Shown here: positions 37,063 through 45,261 of the stretch, one piece after another
How positions within the stretch are numbered: position 1 is the first letter of the stretch
Layout of the letters: each line of letters starts with the position of its first letter
NCBI RefSeq assembly: GCF_021403115.1
Contig: NZ_JAJSSH010000002.1
Location: 62,001 to 126,000, forward strand
Direction: 5' to 3'
Length of the DNA: 64,000 bases
Origin: Sphingobium sufflavum
GTDB taxonomy: Bacteria > Pseudomonadota > Alphaproteobacteria > Sphingomonadales > Sphingomonadaceae
Notes under the pieces: generated by a model
Seen by the model: the letters and a program-made list of their open reading frames with translations, nothing else
What the model was told of the DNA's origin: nothing
Databases searched by the model: none
Made by a program: the position numbers and the translations under genes

Positions 37063-37112
37063 CTCTACGTTTCTCAGGAAAATGATTTTTCCCGAAAAAA
37101 ATGCGGGGGTGC

Positions 37113-37138
37113 GGAACCAAAGCCGTACCTCCGCCGTT
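37113..37138 (+). promoter_or_regulatory. EcfG-type (general stress sigma) promoter, GGAAC-N17-CGTT
   Basis: GGAAC at 37113-37117 is followed after exactly 17 nt by CGTT at 37135-37138. This matches the consensus GGAAC-N16/17-CGTT known for EcfG/SigT sigma factors of alphaproteobacteria. The expected start site is near 37145. No annotated gene begins downstream before the converging gene that ends at 37515; the sequence that follows is instead rich in stem-loops. The match is read directly; activity is an inference. Confidence 0.65.
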
Positions 37139-37144
37139 ATACAG

Positions 37145-37376
37145 TCTCCATCGCACGGAAATCGATCCGAGATCTGGATGATGGAGAAGCGGAAGATCAG
37201 AGATTCGGAAACGAATATCGGTCATCCAAGGGAGCCCCGCCGCCACTGGTGACGGGGCTTACCCTTTGGGAGAGGATGCCCATAGGGCGCACCGTCCAGC
37301 AGGACGGGCGACCGGCCAGCGACTGGCACCCCGGTAAAAGGCCCCCCGGAAAGGGTGGGCAGTAAAGTCGCTTTTT
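37145..37376 (+). ncRNA. Candidate structured small RNA in the pfkB / GGDEF-EAL convergent gap
   Basis: Downstream of the EcfG-type promoter I can draw a continuous series of hairpins: CTCCATC (37146-37152) with GATGGAG (37180-37186); ATTCG-GAAA-CGAAT (37203-37216, a GNRA loop); CCAAGGG+AGCCCCG (37226-37239) with CGGGGCT and CCCTTTGG (37253-37269); GCCC-ATA-GGGC (37278-37288); CCGTCC-AGCA-GGACGG (37292-37307); ACCG-GCCAG-CGA-CTGGC with CGGT (37311-37335); and GCCCCCC-GGAAA-GGG-T-GGGC (37341-37360), with TTTTT at 37372-37376. The gap is 452 bp (37063-37514). A 24-codon frame at 37178-37252 exists but uses codons unlike the neighbours. I recognise no known RNA family (not 6S, tmRNA, RNase P or SRP RNA). 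Confidence 0.5.
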
Positions 37377-37514
37377 CCTGAACAGTTTTGCCTGCTTACC
37401 CGGTTTGCGCGGGCTTTGCGCTGATTGGCGTCTGCCTGTCGTGGGGCGCTCAGTCGTGGGGTATCATATTCGTCAGCCATAAGCGTGCTGGACGTATCTG
37501 CCGTGATCGGCTGG

Positions 37515-39725
37515 TCAGCCCTGCGCCCGATTGCGAAGCGGCAGGTTGTCGCCCTGCCCGCCATCTCCGCCCCGCTCGCTGTCCCCGTCGCGGCCCAGCC
37601 GTGCCACTGTCTCTGCCAGCATTTCGGGCGCCACGGGCCGTCCATGCAGCCAGCCCTGCATCCGGTGGCATCCGCACGCCTTGACCAGCGCCGACTGGTC
37701 CTGCGTCTCCACGCCTTCCGCCGTGATTTCCAGCCGGAGCGCGCGGCCCAGCGCGACGATGGCGACCAGCATCTCTGCCGCGCCTTCCCCGACGTCGCCG
37801 CTGGCGGCCGCGTCGGACACGAACTGCTTGTCGATCTTCAGCCGGTCGAACTTGAGCTGGCGCAGATAGCCGATGCTGGCAAAGCCCGACCCGAAATCGT
37901 CCAGCGCCAGCCGGATGCCCAGTGTGCGCAATTCCTCCATCACACCCGCCGCCGCATCGGGCCGCCGCATCAGGTAGTTTTCGGTGATCTCCAGCTCCAG
38001 CCGGTCGGCGGGAAACGCCTCTTCCTTCAGGATGCGCGCAACGGAGTCGACCAGATGCGCGTCCCAGAATTGCGCGGGCGACAGGTTGACCGCCAGCCCG
38101 ATGTCGAAGGGCGCGACGGCGCGGCACGCCTTGGCCAGCACCTGCTCGCCCAGCGCGCCGATCAGGCCGGTCATCTCCGCCAGCGGGATGAAGACATCGG
38201 GCGGGATCATCCCCTCGCGCGGGTGGGTCCAGCGGGCCAGCGCCTCGAAACAGACGATGCGGCCTGTCGCGGCGGACACGATCGGCTGATAGGCGACGTC
38301 GATGCCATTGGCGGCGATGGCGGTGCGCAGGTCATGCTCCAGCCGCTTGCGCACGTCATGGCCGGTGTCCATCCCCGCCGCATACAGGTGCCAGCGATTC
38401 TTGCCGCGTCCCTTGGCGCTGTACATGGCCACGTCCGCGCGGCGCATCAGCTCGTCCACGGTCAGCGCGCAATGGCGGGGCGTCGTCACCACGCCGATGC
38501 TGACCCCGACCCGCACATTCGCGCCGGAGATGGCGAACGTCTCCTGAAAGCCGTCGATGATCCGTTGCGCCAGCGCCGATGCGTCATGGCCCCGGCCGTC
38601 GGCGGCCAGCACGGCGAACTCGTCACCGCCCATGCGCGCGACCAGCGCATCCTCCCCGGCGAGGGTGGCGATGCGCACGGTCGCGGCGCGCAGCAGGTCG
38701 TCGCCCGCGCGATGGCCATACAGGTCGTTGACCTCCTTGAACCCGTCCAGGTCCATGTAGATCAGGCCGACCGCCCGCCCATCCAGCAGCCGCACCCGCA
38801 CCCGTTCCAGCAGGACACGCCGGTTGGGCAGGGCGGTCAGCGGGTCGTGATCGGCATTATGGACCGCATCCGCCCGGCTGCTGCGCAGCGCGTCCATCGC
38901 CTGCCCACCCTGCCGCACCACCGATGCGGCGACCAGCGCGGACAACAGGATGATGAGGATCAGGCCGGGCAATATCTGGTCGCGCAGCCGTGATCCCGGC
39001 GTTCGCACCGCCAGGTCGACATGCGCCAGCGTGCGTCCACGAAAATCGGTGAGGGGGACGGCGCCCCGGTCCTGCCGCACGGTCAGCCCGACCAGTTGGT
39101 GCGCCTTGCGCAGCCGGGTCAGGAACGATCCGTCCACCTCATTGGCGATGGCCAGCACATATTTGCCGCCGGGGGGCAGCGTGACCTTGTGGGTCAGCGG
39201 AACCACCGCCGCCACGGCATAGATATAGAAATGGTCGCCCTGCCGGGTGAAGCCGCTGATCGACGGGGAATGGGCGGGGTCCATCCGCCGCACCGCCGCG
39301 ATGCTCTCCGCAAAGGCGGGACCGAACAGCTCCGTCGCACCCTTGCCCGCGCTGGCGCGCGACAGGCTGCCATGGCTGAACGCATAGGGGGTGCTGCCGT
39401 CGGGCGCGATGACGAAGACATGGTCATAGCCCTGCGTCCGGCCCAGATAGGCGGTGACATTGTCGTCGATCCAGTCGGCGTCGAAATCGCGCGCGATGTG
39501 GCGCACGGCGTCGTCCCACATCGCATAATCCTGAAGATCGCGGCGCACCATGTCGACGTTTGTCCGCAGCGCGGCGGTCAGCGTGCGCGCCTCCCGCGCC
39601 GCCTCCATCCGGTCCTGCGAGGAGGTGGTGACATAGAGCAGCGCCAGGATACTGCCAAAGCAGAGTCCGACCAGGGCGAGCAGGGGCCAGAGATACTGGC
39701 CGGGGATGCGGCGTAACAATGACAT
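37515..39725 (-). CDS. Membrane CHASE4-GGDEF-EAL protein (cyclic di-GMP turnover)
   Basis: The 736-residue protein has an N-terminal membrane helix (about residues 11-31), a periplasmic CHASE4 sensor (about 45-240, with DYAMWDDAVRHIA), a second membrane helix (about 245-270), a GGDEF domain with an intact GGDEF at residues 366-370, and an EAL domain with EAL at 494-496, DDFGSGFASIGYL and QGWLHGRPV. The motifs of both catalytic domains look intact, so it may make and degrade c-di-GMP. It ends with a Gly/Asp-rich tail. The ligand is not known. It lies 86 bp downstream of the flippase gene on the same strand; a shared regulation of surface polymer and motility is plausible. Confidence 0.92.
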   Translation of the reverse strand: MSLLRRIPGQYLWPLLALVGLCFGSILALLYVTTSSQDRMEAAREARTLTAALRTNVDMVRRDLQDYAMWDDAVRHIARDFDADWIDDNVTAYLGRTQGYDHVFVIAPDGSTPYAFSHGSLSRASAGKGATELFGPAFAESIAAVRRMDPAHSPSISGFTRQGDHFYIYAVAAVVPLTHKVTLPPGGKYVLAIANEVDGSFLTRLRKAHQLVGLTVRQDRGAVPLTDFRGRTLAHVDLAVRTPGSRLRDQILPGLILIILLSALVAASVVRQGGQAMDALRSSRADAVHNADHDPLTALPNRRVLLERVRVRLLDGRAVGLIYMDLDGFKEVNDLYGHRAGDDLLRAATVRIATLAGEDALVARMGGDEFAVLAADGRGHDASALAQRIIDGFQETFAISGANVRVGVSIGVVTTPRHCALTVDELMRRADVAMYSAKGRGKNRWHLYAAGMDTGHDVRKRLEHDLRTAIAANGIDVAYQPIVSAATGRIVCFEALARWTHPREGMIPPDVFIPLAEMTGLIGALGEQVLAKACRAVAPFDIGLAVNLSPAQFWDAHLVDSVARILKEEAFPADRLELEITENYLMRRPDAAAGVMEELRTLGIRLALDDFGSGFASIGYLRQLKFDRLKIDKQFVSDAAASGDVGEGAAEMLVAIVALGRALRLEITAEGVETQDQSALVKACGCHRMQGWLHGRPVAPEMLAETVARLGRDGDSERGGDGGQGDNLPLRNRAQG

Positions 39726-39811
39726 GGCTTCTCTGACGCGACCTTTTGTCTGGCCATAGCGTCAGGGTGCTAGGGAGTGGTTAAAGTCCGCTTGGCTTTA
39801 TGGCCGACAGG

Positions 39812-41368
39812 TTAGCCCCCGTCCGGTCCCTGATAGCAGGCCGGGGCGGGGGACGGCTTGGCCCCGCGCCGGAACAATTCCCGGTCGGCCGGGCCGAAAC
39901 CGACGCGCCAGATGACGAGGCTGTAGGTCAGGATGATGGCCGGGATGCCTAGCAGTAACTCCGCCCATTCCAGGCTCCGGGGCAGGAGGGTGAAGGCGCC
40001 GCCCGCCGCGCCCGCCAGACCGCCCGCCAGGAACAGCGAGGGACGCCAGCTCGTCACCGGCGCCTGCACGATATGGCTCAGCGCGCGCGACTTGATCCAC
40101 GACCCGGCGGCCAGCGCGACGGCCAGGCCCAGCGCGGGGCAGGCCGCCACCCACATTTCCGGCAGGGCGAGGTGGCGCGCGCCGATGACCAGCGCGAGGC
40201 TCAGCCCGGCCTGCAAGGCGATCGTGGCGATGGACAGCCACAGGTTCCGCCCGCGCGCCAGATAGACCAGCGCGGCCTCCGCCACCACGGACGGGGCCGA
40301 TGTCGCCTCCGCCGCCAGCAGGAAGATCAGCGCGCCCGTCCCCGCCACGAACTGCGGACCCAGCACGCCCATCACCGCCTCGCCCGGTATGCCGATGGCC
40401 AGCGCGATGCCGACCTGCGCCGCGATGATCCAGAAGCCGACCTGGCTCACATGCTCCGCCACGGCGCCATATTTGCGCTCCGCGACATTGCGGGAGATGA
40501 TCGGGCCGAGGATCGGCTCGAAACTGGTCTTCAACTTCTGCGGCAGGGACGAGAATTGCTGCGCCACATAATAGATGCCCGCCGCGGTGGGCGAGACGAA
40601 GAAGCCGAGTATCCACAGGTCCAGCCGCCGCGTGCCCCATTCGATCGCGTCGGCGGCGGCCAGCGGCAGGTTGCGCCGGGTCATCGTCCATAGTTGCATC
40701 GGTTGCGGCTGCCAGCCCTTGGGCAGGCCATAATGGCGCAACAGCGCCCAGATGGCGGTCAGGAAGGCCGACGTCATCGACACGACATAGGCCAGAATCA
40801 GGCCGTCGCGCGGGGAGTAGAAGAAGAGCGCGCTGGCCGCGATGCTGATCGCCCAAGGCTCGACGATCGACCGGGCGCGCACCGTCGCGCCAATGTCGTA
40901 GCGATAGGCGCAGGCGGCCAGCGCCACATCGGCGATGGCGATGCCGAAGATGATGAGCGGCAACAGCCGGTCGAGGCCGTTGATCGCGCTGTTGGGAAAC
41001 ATCGCGCCCGGAAAGGCGATCAGCGCCGCACTGGCCACGGCGGAGGCCATGACGGTCAGCAGCAGCGCGTCATAGACGACATGATTGTCCGGGCGGCTGC
41101 GCGCCGAAAGCTGTTCGGCCAGCCCGCGCTTAAGGCCCAGCGTCGCGATCTGCGCGGCAAATTCCACCACCAGCACGGCCAGCGCGAAACGGCCCAGCGT
41201 GTCCGCGCCATAGAGGCGACCCGCAACCAGCAGGAAGGGGATGCGCGCGCCCAGCCGCAGCATGAAGCCCAGCACATTGGTGCGCCCGCCCTTGGCCAGG
41301 GTGGCGAGATCGTCCTGCTTGTCCCGCCCGGTCGTGTCGGGAACCCCTGTCGTGTCGGCCGTGCTCAA
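39812..41368 (-). CDS. Oligosaccharide flippase, MOP/Wzx family
   Basis: The 518-residue protein has about 12-14 membrane helices and the start typical of polysaccharide flippases (KGGRTNVLGFMLRLGARIPFLLVAGRLYGADTLG). Such proteins move lipid-linked oligosaccharides across the inner membrane for capsule, O-antigen or exopolysaccharide. No polymerase or glycosyltransferase gene lies next to it, so its product cannot be named. The start is TTG 41368, chosen because it is the most upstream start in the frame; no ATG is found before the first membrane helix. gpsA lies upstream on the same strand. Confidence 0.85.
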   Translation of the reverse strand: MSTADTTGVPDTTGRDKQDDLATLAKGGRTNVLGFMLRLGARIPFLLVAGRLYGADTLGRFALAVLVVEFAAQIATLGLKRGLAEQLSARSRPDNHVVYDALLLTVMASAVASAALIAFPGAMFPNSAINGLDRLLPLIIFGIAIADVALAACAYRYDIGATVRARSIVEPWAISIAASALFFYSPRDGLILAYVVSMTSAFLTAIWALLRHYGLPKGWQPQPMQLWTMTRRNLPLAAADAIEWGTRRLDLWILGFFVSPTAAGIYYVAQQFSSLPQKLKTSFEPILGPIISRNVAERKYGAVAEHVSQVGFWIIAAQVGIALAIGIPGEAVMGVLGPQFVAGTGALIFLLAAEATSAPSVVAEAALVYLARGRNLWLSIATIALQAGLSLALVIGARHLALPEMWVAACPALGLAVALAAGSWIKSRALSHIVQAPVTSWRPSLFLAGGLAGAAGGAFTLLPRSLEWAELLLGIPAIILTYSLVIWRVGFGPADRELFRRGAKPSPAPACYQGPDGG

Positions 41369-41462
41369 GCGTCGTCGCCCTGCATTTGCATCCTTGCGCC
41401 GTCCGCCCGGTGTCGGACGCGGGGGCCGCCGCGACGGGCAGCCATGCCTGCTGCCCCGGTCA

Positions 41463-41488
41463 AACCGCGTGGTGCACCATATCGTTCC
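41463..41488 (-). promoter_or_regulatory. Weak EcfG-like promoter upstream of the flippase gene
   Basis: On the minus strand GGAAC (41488-41484) is followed after 17 nt by GGTT (ending at 41463). One base differs from the consensus CGTT. It lies about 95 bp before the flippase start in the 133-bp gpsA-flippase gap. A single mismatch makes this much less certain than the two perfect matches in the window. Confidence 0.25.
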
Positions 41489-41501
41489 ATTTTGAAAACG
41501 A

Positions 41502-42479
41502 TCATTCCGACCGGATCGGCCGCGCCAGCAGCGTCGCGATCACGTCCGACACGGCGGCTTCATCGGACAGCAGGGCGCATACGGCCTCCACCACCGGCAT
41601 GTCCACGCCCGCCGCGCGCGCCGCCTCGCGCAGCACGGGTGCGGTAAAGGCGCCCTCCGCCACGGTGCGCCGGTCGGCCAGCAATTCCGCCGCCGGGCGG
41701 CCTTCGCCCAGCCCCTTGCCCAGCGAGAAGTTGCGCGAGCTGGTGGAGGAGCAGGTGAGGACGAGGTCGCCGAGGCCGGACAGGCCGGTCAGCGTCTCGA
41801 TCTTCGCCCCGCGCGCCAGGCCGAAGCGGGTCATTTCCGCAAAGCCGCGCGCGATGAGCGCCGCACGGGCATTCTGGCCCAGCCCCGCGCCCTCCACGAC
41901 ACCGCAGGCGATGGCGAGCACATTTTTGACCGCTCCTCCGATTTCCGCACCGACCACATCGGTCGACAGATAGGGGCGAAATGCTGGCTGGGCGATGTAC
42001 GAACAGAGCCGGTCCGCCACCGCCGCATCCTCGCACGCCAGCGTGATGGCGGTGGGCAGGCCGCGGGCGACCTCATGGGCGAAGGTCGGGCCGGACAGGA
42101 CGGCGATGGGGGAATCGGGATGCACCGCATGCGCCACTTCATGAAGCAACATCAGGCTGTCGGCCTCGATCCCCTTGGCGCACAGGATCAGCGGCTGGGC
42201 GTAGCGGGGCAGGTCATCGAGCACCGCCCGCATATGCTGGGCAGGCGTGACGATGAACACGGCGTCCACGGATTCGCAGACCCAGCCCGCGTCGGTGCTG
42301 GCTTCTATGGTCGGGGCGAGGGGGATGCCGGGCAGGAACAGATGGTTTTCGCGGCGGGCGTTGACGGATTCGACAACCTCGCTCTCGCGCGCCCACAGCC
42401 GCACGGCCTGTCCGTCGCTGGCCGCGACCTGCGCGAGCGCGGTGCCCCATGCCCCTGCCCCGATGACGCCGATGGTCAT
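41502..42479 (-). CDS. gpsA: NAD(P)-dependent glycerol-3-phosphate dehydrogenase
   Basis: GpsA makes sn-glycerol-3-phosphate from dihydroxyacetone phosphate for phospholipid synthesis. The 325-residue protein starts with the dinucleotide motif [14 protein letters not shown], has [27 protein letters not shown] and [17 protein letters not shown] with the catalytic Lys, and the C-terminal [12 protein letters not shown]. All are typical. It overlaps the end of tsaD by ATGA (42476-42479), so both are in one operon. Confidence 0.97.
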   Translation of the reverse strand: MTIGVIGAGAWGTALAQVAASDGQAVRLWARESEVVESVNARRENHLFLPGIPLAPTIEASTDAGWVCESVDAVFIVTPAQHMRAVLDDLPRYAQPLILCAKGIEADSLMLLHEVAHAVHPDSPIAVLSGPTFAHEVARGLPTAITLACEDAAVADRLCSYIAQPAFRPYLSTDVVGAEIGGAVKNVLAIACGVVEGAGLGQNARAALIARGFAEMTRFGLARGAKIETLTGLSGLGDLVLTCSSTSSRNFSLGKGLGEGRPAAELLADRRTVAEGAFTAPVLREAARAAGVDMPVVEAVCALLSDEAAVSDVIATLLARPIRSE

Positions 42480-43567
42480 GCCTTCACTCCCGCCCCACGC
42501 GCTGTCTCCGCCGCCGGGTCGAGCGGCCAGCGGGGGCGCGCGGGGACCGAGAGGTCGTCCGTCATGCCCGCCGCGAACCGCTCCGCCCCGGCCCAGCCGA
42601 TCATCGCGCCATTATCCGTACATAGCCAGAGCGGCGGCGCGACAAAGGGCAGGTCCGCGCTTGCCGCCAGATCGGCCAGCGCCGCCCGGATCGCCTGATT
42701 GGCCGCGACCCCGCCCGCCACGACCAGCGCGGTCGGGCGGCGCCCCGTGGCGGCCAGCGCGCGCCGGGTGCGGTCGATGAAGCAGTCGATCACCGCCTGC
42801 TGGAAACTGGCGCACAGGTCCGCCGCGCTCCATTGCCCCGTCTGCGATGCGCGCAGCACGGCGCTTTTCAGCCCTGCGAAGGAGAAATGGGGGTCCGCCG
42901 TGCCGACCAGCGGGCGGGGCAGGGGTACCGCCTTCGGATCGCCCAGCAGCGCGGTTCGCTCCACCGCCGGGCCGCCGGGGATGCCGAGGCCGAGCAGCTT
43001 GGCCGTCTTGTCAAAGGCTTCGCCCGCTGCATCGTCGATGGTAGTGGCGAGGCGGCGATACTGGCCCACGCCCAGCACCTCGATCAACTGGCAATGGCCG
43101 CCGGAGACGAGCAGAAGCAGATAGGGGAATTCCAGCGTCGGGTCGGCGAGGCGGGGCGAGAGGGCGTGTCCCTCCAGATGATTGACCGCGATCAGCGGCT
43201 TGCCCGCCGCCATCGCCAGCGCCTTGGCCGTGACGAGGCCGACCATGACCCCGCCGATCAGGCCCGGTCCCGCCGTCGCGGCAATGGCGTCGACGCGGTC
43301 CAGTGTCAGGCCCGCATCGGCCAGCGCGCCCTCCACCAGCGGGATCAGCGCATCGACATGCGCGCGCGCCGCATTTTCCGGCACCACGCCGCCAAACGGG
43401 CGATGGATCGCCTCCTGCGTCGCCAGCCGGTGCGACAGGATGCGCCGGTCCGACGCCACCACCGCGGCGGCGGTCTCGTCGCAACTGGACTCCAGCCCAA
43501 GGATCACGGCCCCGGACTGGCTGCCCGACTGGCTGCCCGATTGACTGGTGATGGAGGAGAGGGTCAT
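42476..43567 (-). CDS. tsaD: tRNA N6-threonylcarbamoyladenosine transferase TsaD
   Basis: TsaD transfers the threonylcarbamoyl group to A37 of tRNAs that read ANN codons. The 363-residue protein carries [15 protein letters not shown], the metal-binding [16 protein letters not shown], and [13 protein letters not shown], all usual. The first 18 residues are unusual: they contain a run of three SQSG units encoded by near-identical 12-bp repeats, placed before the family N-terminus. The start is ATG 43567, with AAGG close upstream. It is divergent from hemC (44-bp gap) and coupled to gpsA. Confidence 0.96.
   Translation of the reverse strand: MTLSSITSQSGSQSGSQSGAVILGLESSCDETAAAVVASDRRILSHRLATQEAIHRPFGGVVPENAARAHVDALIPLVEGALADAGLTLDRVDAIAATAGPGLIGGVMVGLVTAKALAMAAGKPLIAVNHLEGHALSPRLADPTLEFPYLLLLVSGGHCQLIEVLGVGQYRRLATTIDDAAGEAFDKTAKLLGLGIPGGPAVERTALLGDPKAVPLPRPLVGTADPHFSFAGLKSAVLRASQTGQWSAADLCASFQQAVIDCFIDRTRRALAATGRRPTALVVAGGVAANQAIRAALADLAASADLPFVAPPLWLCTDNGAMIGWAGAERFAAGMTDDLSVPARPRWPLDPAAETARGAGVKA
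43515..43550 (-). repeat. 12-bp tandem repeat inside the 5' end of tsaD
   Basis: GACTGGCTGCCC occurs at 43515-43526 and again at 43527-43538, followed by a diverged unit GATTGACTGGTG at 43539-43550 (given on the + strand). In the gene it encodes the [10 protein letters not shown] part of the N-terminal extension. The unit is a multiple of three, so changes in copy number would keep the frame. Confidence 0.8.
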
Positions 43568-43611
43568 CGGCCTTCCCTCTATCGCGCGTTGCGATTAGAG
43601 CAAGGCCGCAT

Positions 43612-44544
43612 ATGCCCGACACCCTCACCCCCCACCGCTTTCGCATCGGAACACGCGGCTCGCCCCTTGCCCTCGCACAGGCCCATATGGTCGCGGACGC
43701 GCTGCGCGCCGCCCATGGCTGGCGGGAGGAAGATGTCGCCATCGTCATCGTCACCACCACCGGCGACCGGGTGCAGGACCGGGCGCTGGCGGAGATCGGC
43801 GGCAAGGCGCTGTGGACCAAGGAACTGGACCGCGCCCTGCTAGAGGGGGAGGTGGACTGCTGCGTCCATTCGATGAAGGATGTCGAGACGATCCGCCCCG
43901 AGGCCATCGCCATCGCCGCCATGCTGCCGCGCGCGGCGGTGGAGGACAGGCTGCTGGGCGCGATCGGCATCGCCGCGCTGAAGCCGGGCGCCATCGTCGG
44001 CACCAGTTCGCCGCGCCGCGCCGCGCAGCTTCGCCGCATCCGTCCCGATCTGGTCCCCGTGCTGTTTCGCGGCAATGTCGCGACGCGCATCGCCAAGCTG
44101 GAGCAGGGGGAGGCGGATGCGACGCTGCTGGCCGCCGCCGGGCTGGACCGGCTGGGGCTGGCCGATGTCGGCGTCACCATCGCACTCGGCGAGATGCTGC
44201 CCGCCCCGGCGCAGGGCGCGGTCGGCATCGAATGTCGGGCCGATGATGGGGAGGCTCGCGCACGGCTCGCGCCGATCACCCATGCGGATACCTTTGCCTG
44301 CGTCATGGCGGAGCGGGCGCTGCTGGTCGGCCTTGGCGGCACCTGTCACTCCCCGGTCGCGGCGCTGGCCCGGATGGAGGATGGCATGATCCACCTCGAT
44401 GCGGAAATCCTGTCGGCGGATGGCGCGGAGCATGTCAGCGGTTCCGTGCGCCTGATGCCCGGCGACGGCGTGCCCGCGACCGCGCTGGGCCATGACCTGC
44501 TGGACCGGGCTAGCCCCGCCGTGCGATCCCTGTTCCATGGCTGA
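43612..44544 (+). CDS. hemC: Porphobilinogen deaminase (hydroxymethylbilane synthase)
   Basis: HemC joins four porphobilinogens to hydroxymethylbilane in haem synthesis. The 310-residue protein has IGTRGSPLALAQAHMVA at the start, the catalytic region VHSMKDVETI, VGTSSPRRAAQLRRIRPDL, and the cofactor-binding Cys245 in GGTCHSPVAAL. It is divergent from tsaD. Both genes use an AAGG ribosome site in the short shared gap. The 3' end overlaps hemD by 8 bp. Confidence 0.97.
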   Translation: MPDTLTPHRFRIGTRGSPLALAQAHMVADALRAAHGWREEDVAIVIVTTTGDRVQDRALAEIGGKALWTKELDRALLEGEVDCCVHSMKDVETIRPEAIAIAAMLPRAAVEDRLLGAIGIAALKPGAIVGTSSPRRAAQLRRIRPDLVPVLFRGNVATRIAKLEQGEADATLLAAAGLDRLGLADVGVTIALGEMLPAPAQGAVGIECRADDGEARARLAPITHADTFACVMAERALLVGLGGTCHSPVAALARMEDGMIHLDAEILSADGAEHVSGSVRLMPGDGVPATALGHDLLDRASPAVRSLFHG

Positions 44545-45214
44545 ACCCGTGCTTGTCCTGCGCCCCGAACCCGGTGCCACGCGCACCGGCGAGGCGTTGG
44601 GCAAGGCGGGGTTCCGCCCGGTTTCCTATCCCCTCTATGTCGTGGAGACGGTCGAATGGACCCCGCCCGACCCGGCGCAGTATGACGCGGTCCTGGTCAC
44701 CAGCGCCAACGCCATGCGGCTCGGCGGGCCGGGCGTGTCACGCTATTGCCGCCTGCCCCTGTTCGCCGTGGGGGAAGCCAGCGCCCGTGCGGCGCAGCGG
44801 GCGGGGTTCCGCGACGTGACGACCGGCGGTGGCAATGCGCCGCTCACCCTGCCGTTGATCGTGGCGGCCGGATATAGCCGCATCCTGCACCTGTGCGGGA
44901 TGGAGGTGCGGGAGGTCGACGACCTCGGCCTCTCCATCACCCGCCTGCCTGTCTATGGCACGATGCCGACGGGCGATGCGCAGGGACTGGCGCAGGCGTT
45001 GCCGCGTGAGCGGGAGATTTTCGCCCTCGTCCATTCGCCCCGCGCTGGCGGGCGGCTGGCCGAACTGGTTTCCCCGGCCGACCGCGACCGCATCACCATC
45101 CTGGCGATCAGCGGCGCGGCGTCGGAGGCGTGCGGCGAGGGCTGGCATGGCCGGGTCATCGCCGGGGCCGCGACCGACGCCGCATTGCTGGCCGGTCTGC
45201 AAATGCTTGTATGA
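44537..45214 (+). CDS. hemD: Uroporphyrinogen-III synthase
   Basis: HemD cyclises hydroxymethylbilane with inversion of ring D. Sequence conservation in this family is low. The 225-residue product shows the usual start (VLVLRPEPGATRTGEALGKAGF), the central VLVTSANAMRL and a C-terminal part with ILAISGAASEACG. The ATG at 44537 overlaps the end of hemC. The hemC-hemD-mic60 order is typical for alphaproteobacteria and supports the call. Confidence 0.9.
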   Translation: MAEPVLVLRPEPGATRTGEALGKAGFRPVSYPLYVVETVEWTPPDPAQYDAVLVTSANAMRLGGPGVSRYCRLPLFAVGEASARAAQRAGFRDVTTGGGNAPLTLPLIVAAGYSRILHLCGMEVREVDDLGLSITRLPVYGTMPTGDAQGLAQALPREREIFALVHSPRAGGRLAELVSPADRDRITILAISGAASEACGEGWHGRVIAGAATDAALLAGLQMLV

Positions 45215-45261
45215 CGACGCAAATCGTCTAGTCTCTGCGGCTTCGCAACAATCAGGGCGTT

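Noticed and set aside
37178-37252. 24-codon frame (starts MMEKRKIRDS) inside the candidate small RNA
   Set aside because: It has a poor ribosome site and codons such as AGA, AGG and AAT that are rare in the neighbours. A dual RNA/peptide is possible but not supported enough to annotate.
37145-37376. Identity as 6S RNA, tmRNA, RNase P RNA, SRP RNA or cobalamin riboswitch
   Set aside because: The long bulged arm of 6S, the tag-encoding and CCA-end sequences of tmRNA, the conserved P4 words of RNase P RNA, the GGAAG/GCAGC loop of SRP RNA and the B12 box are not present on either strand.
43568-43608. Inverted repeat CGGCCTT / AAGGCCG between tsaD and hemC as an operator
   Set aside because: Both arms are simply the AAGG ribosome binding sites of the two divergent genes.
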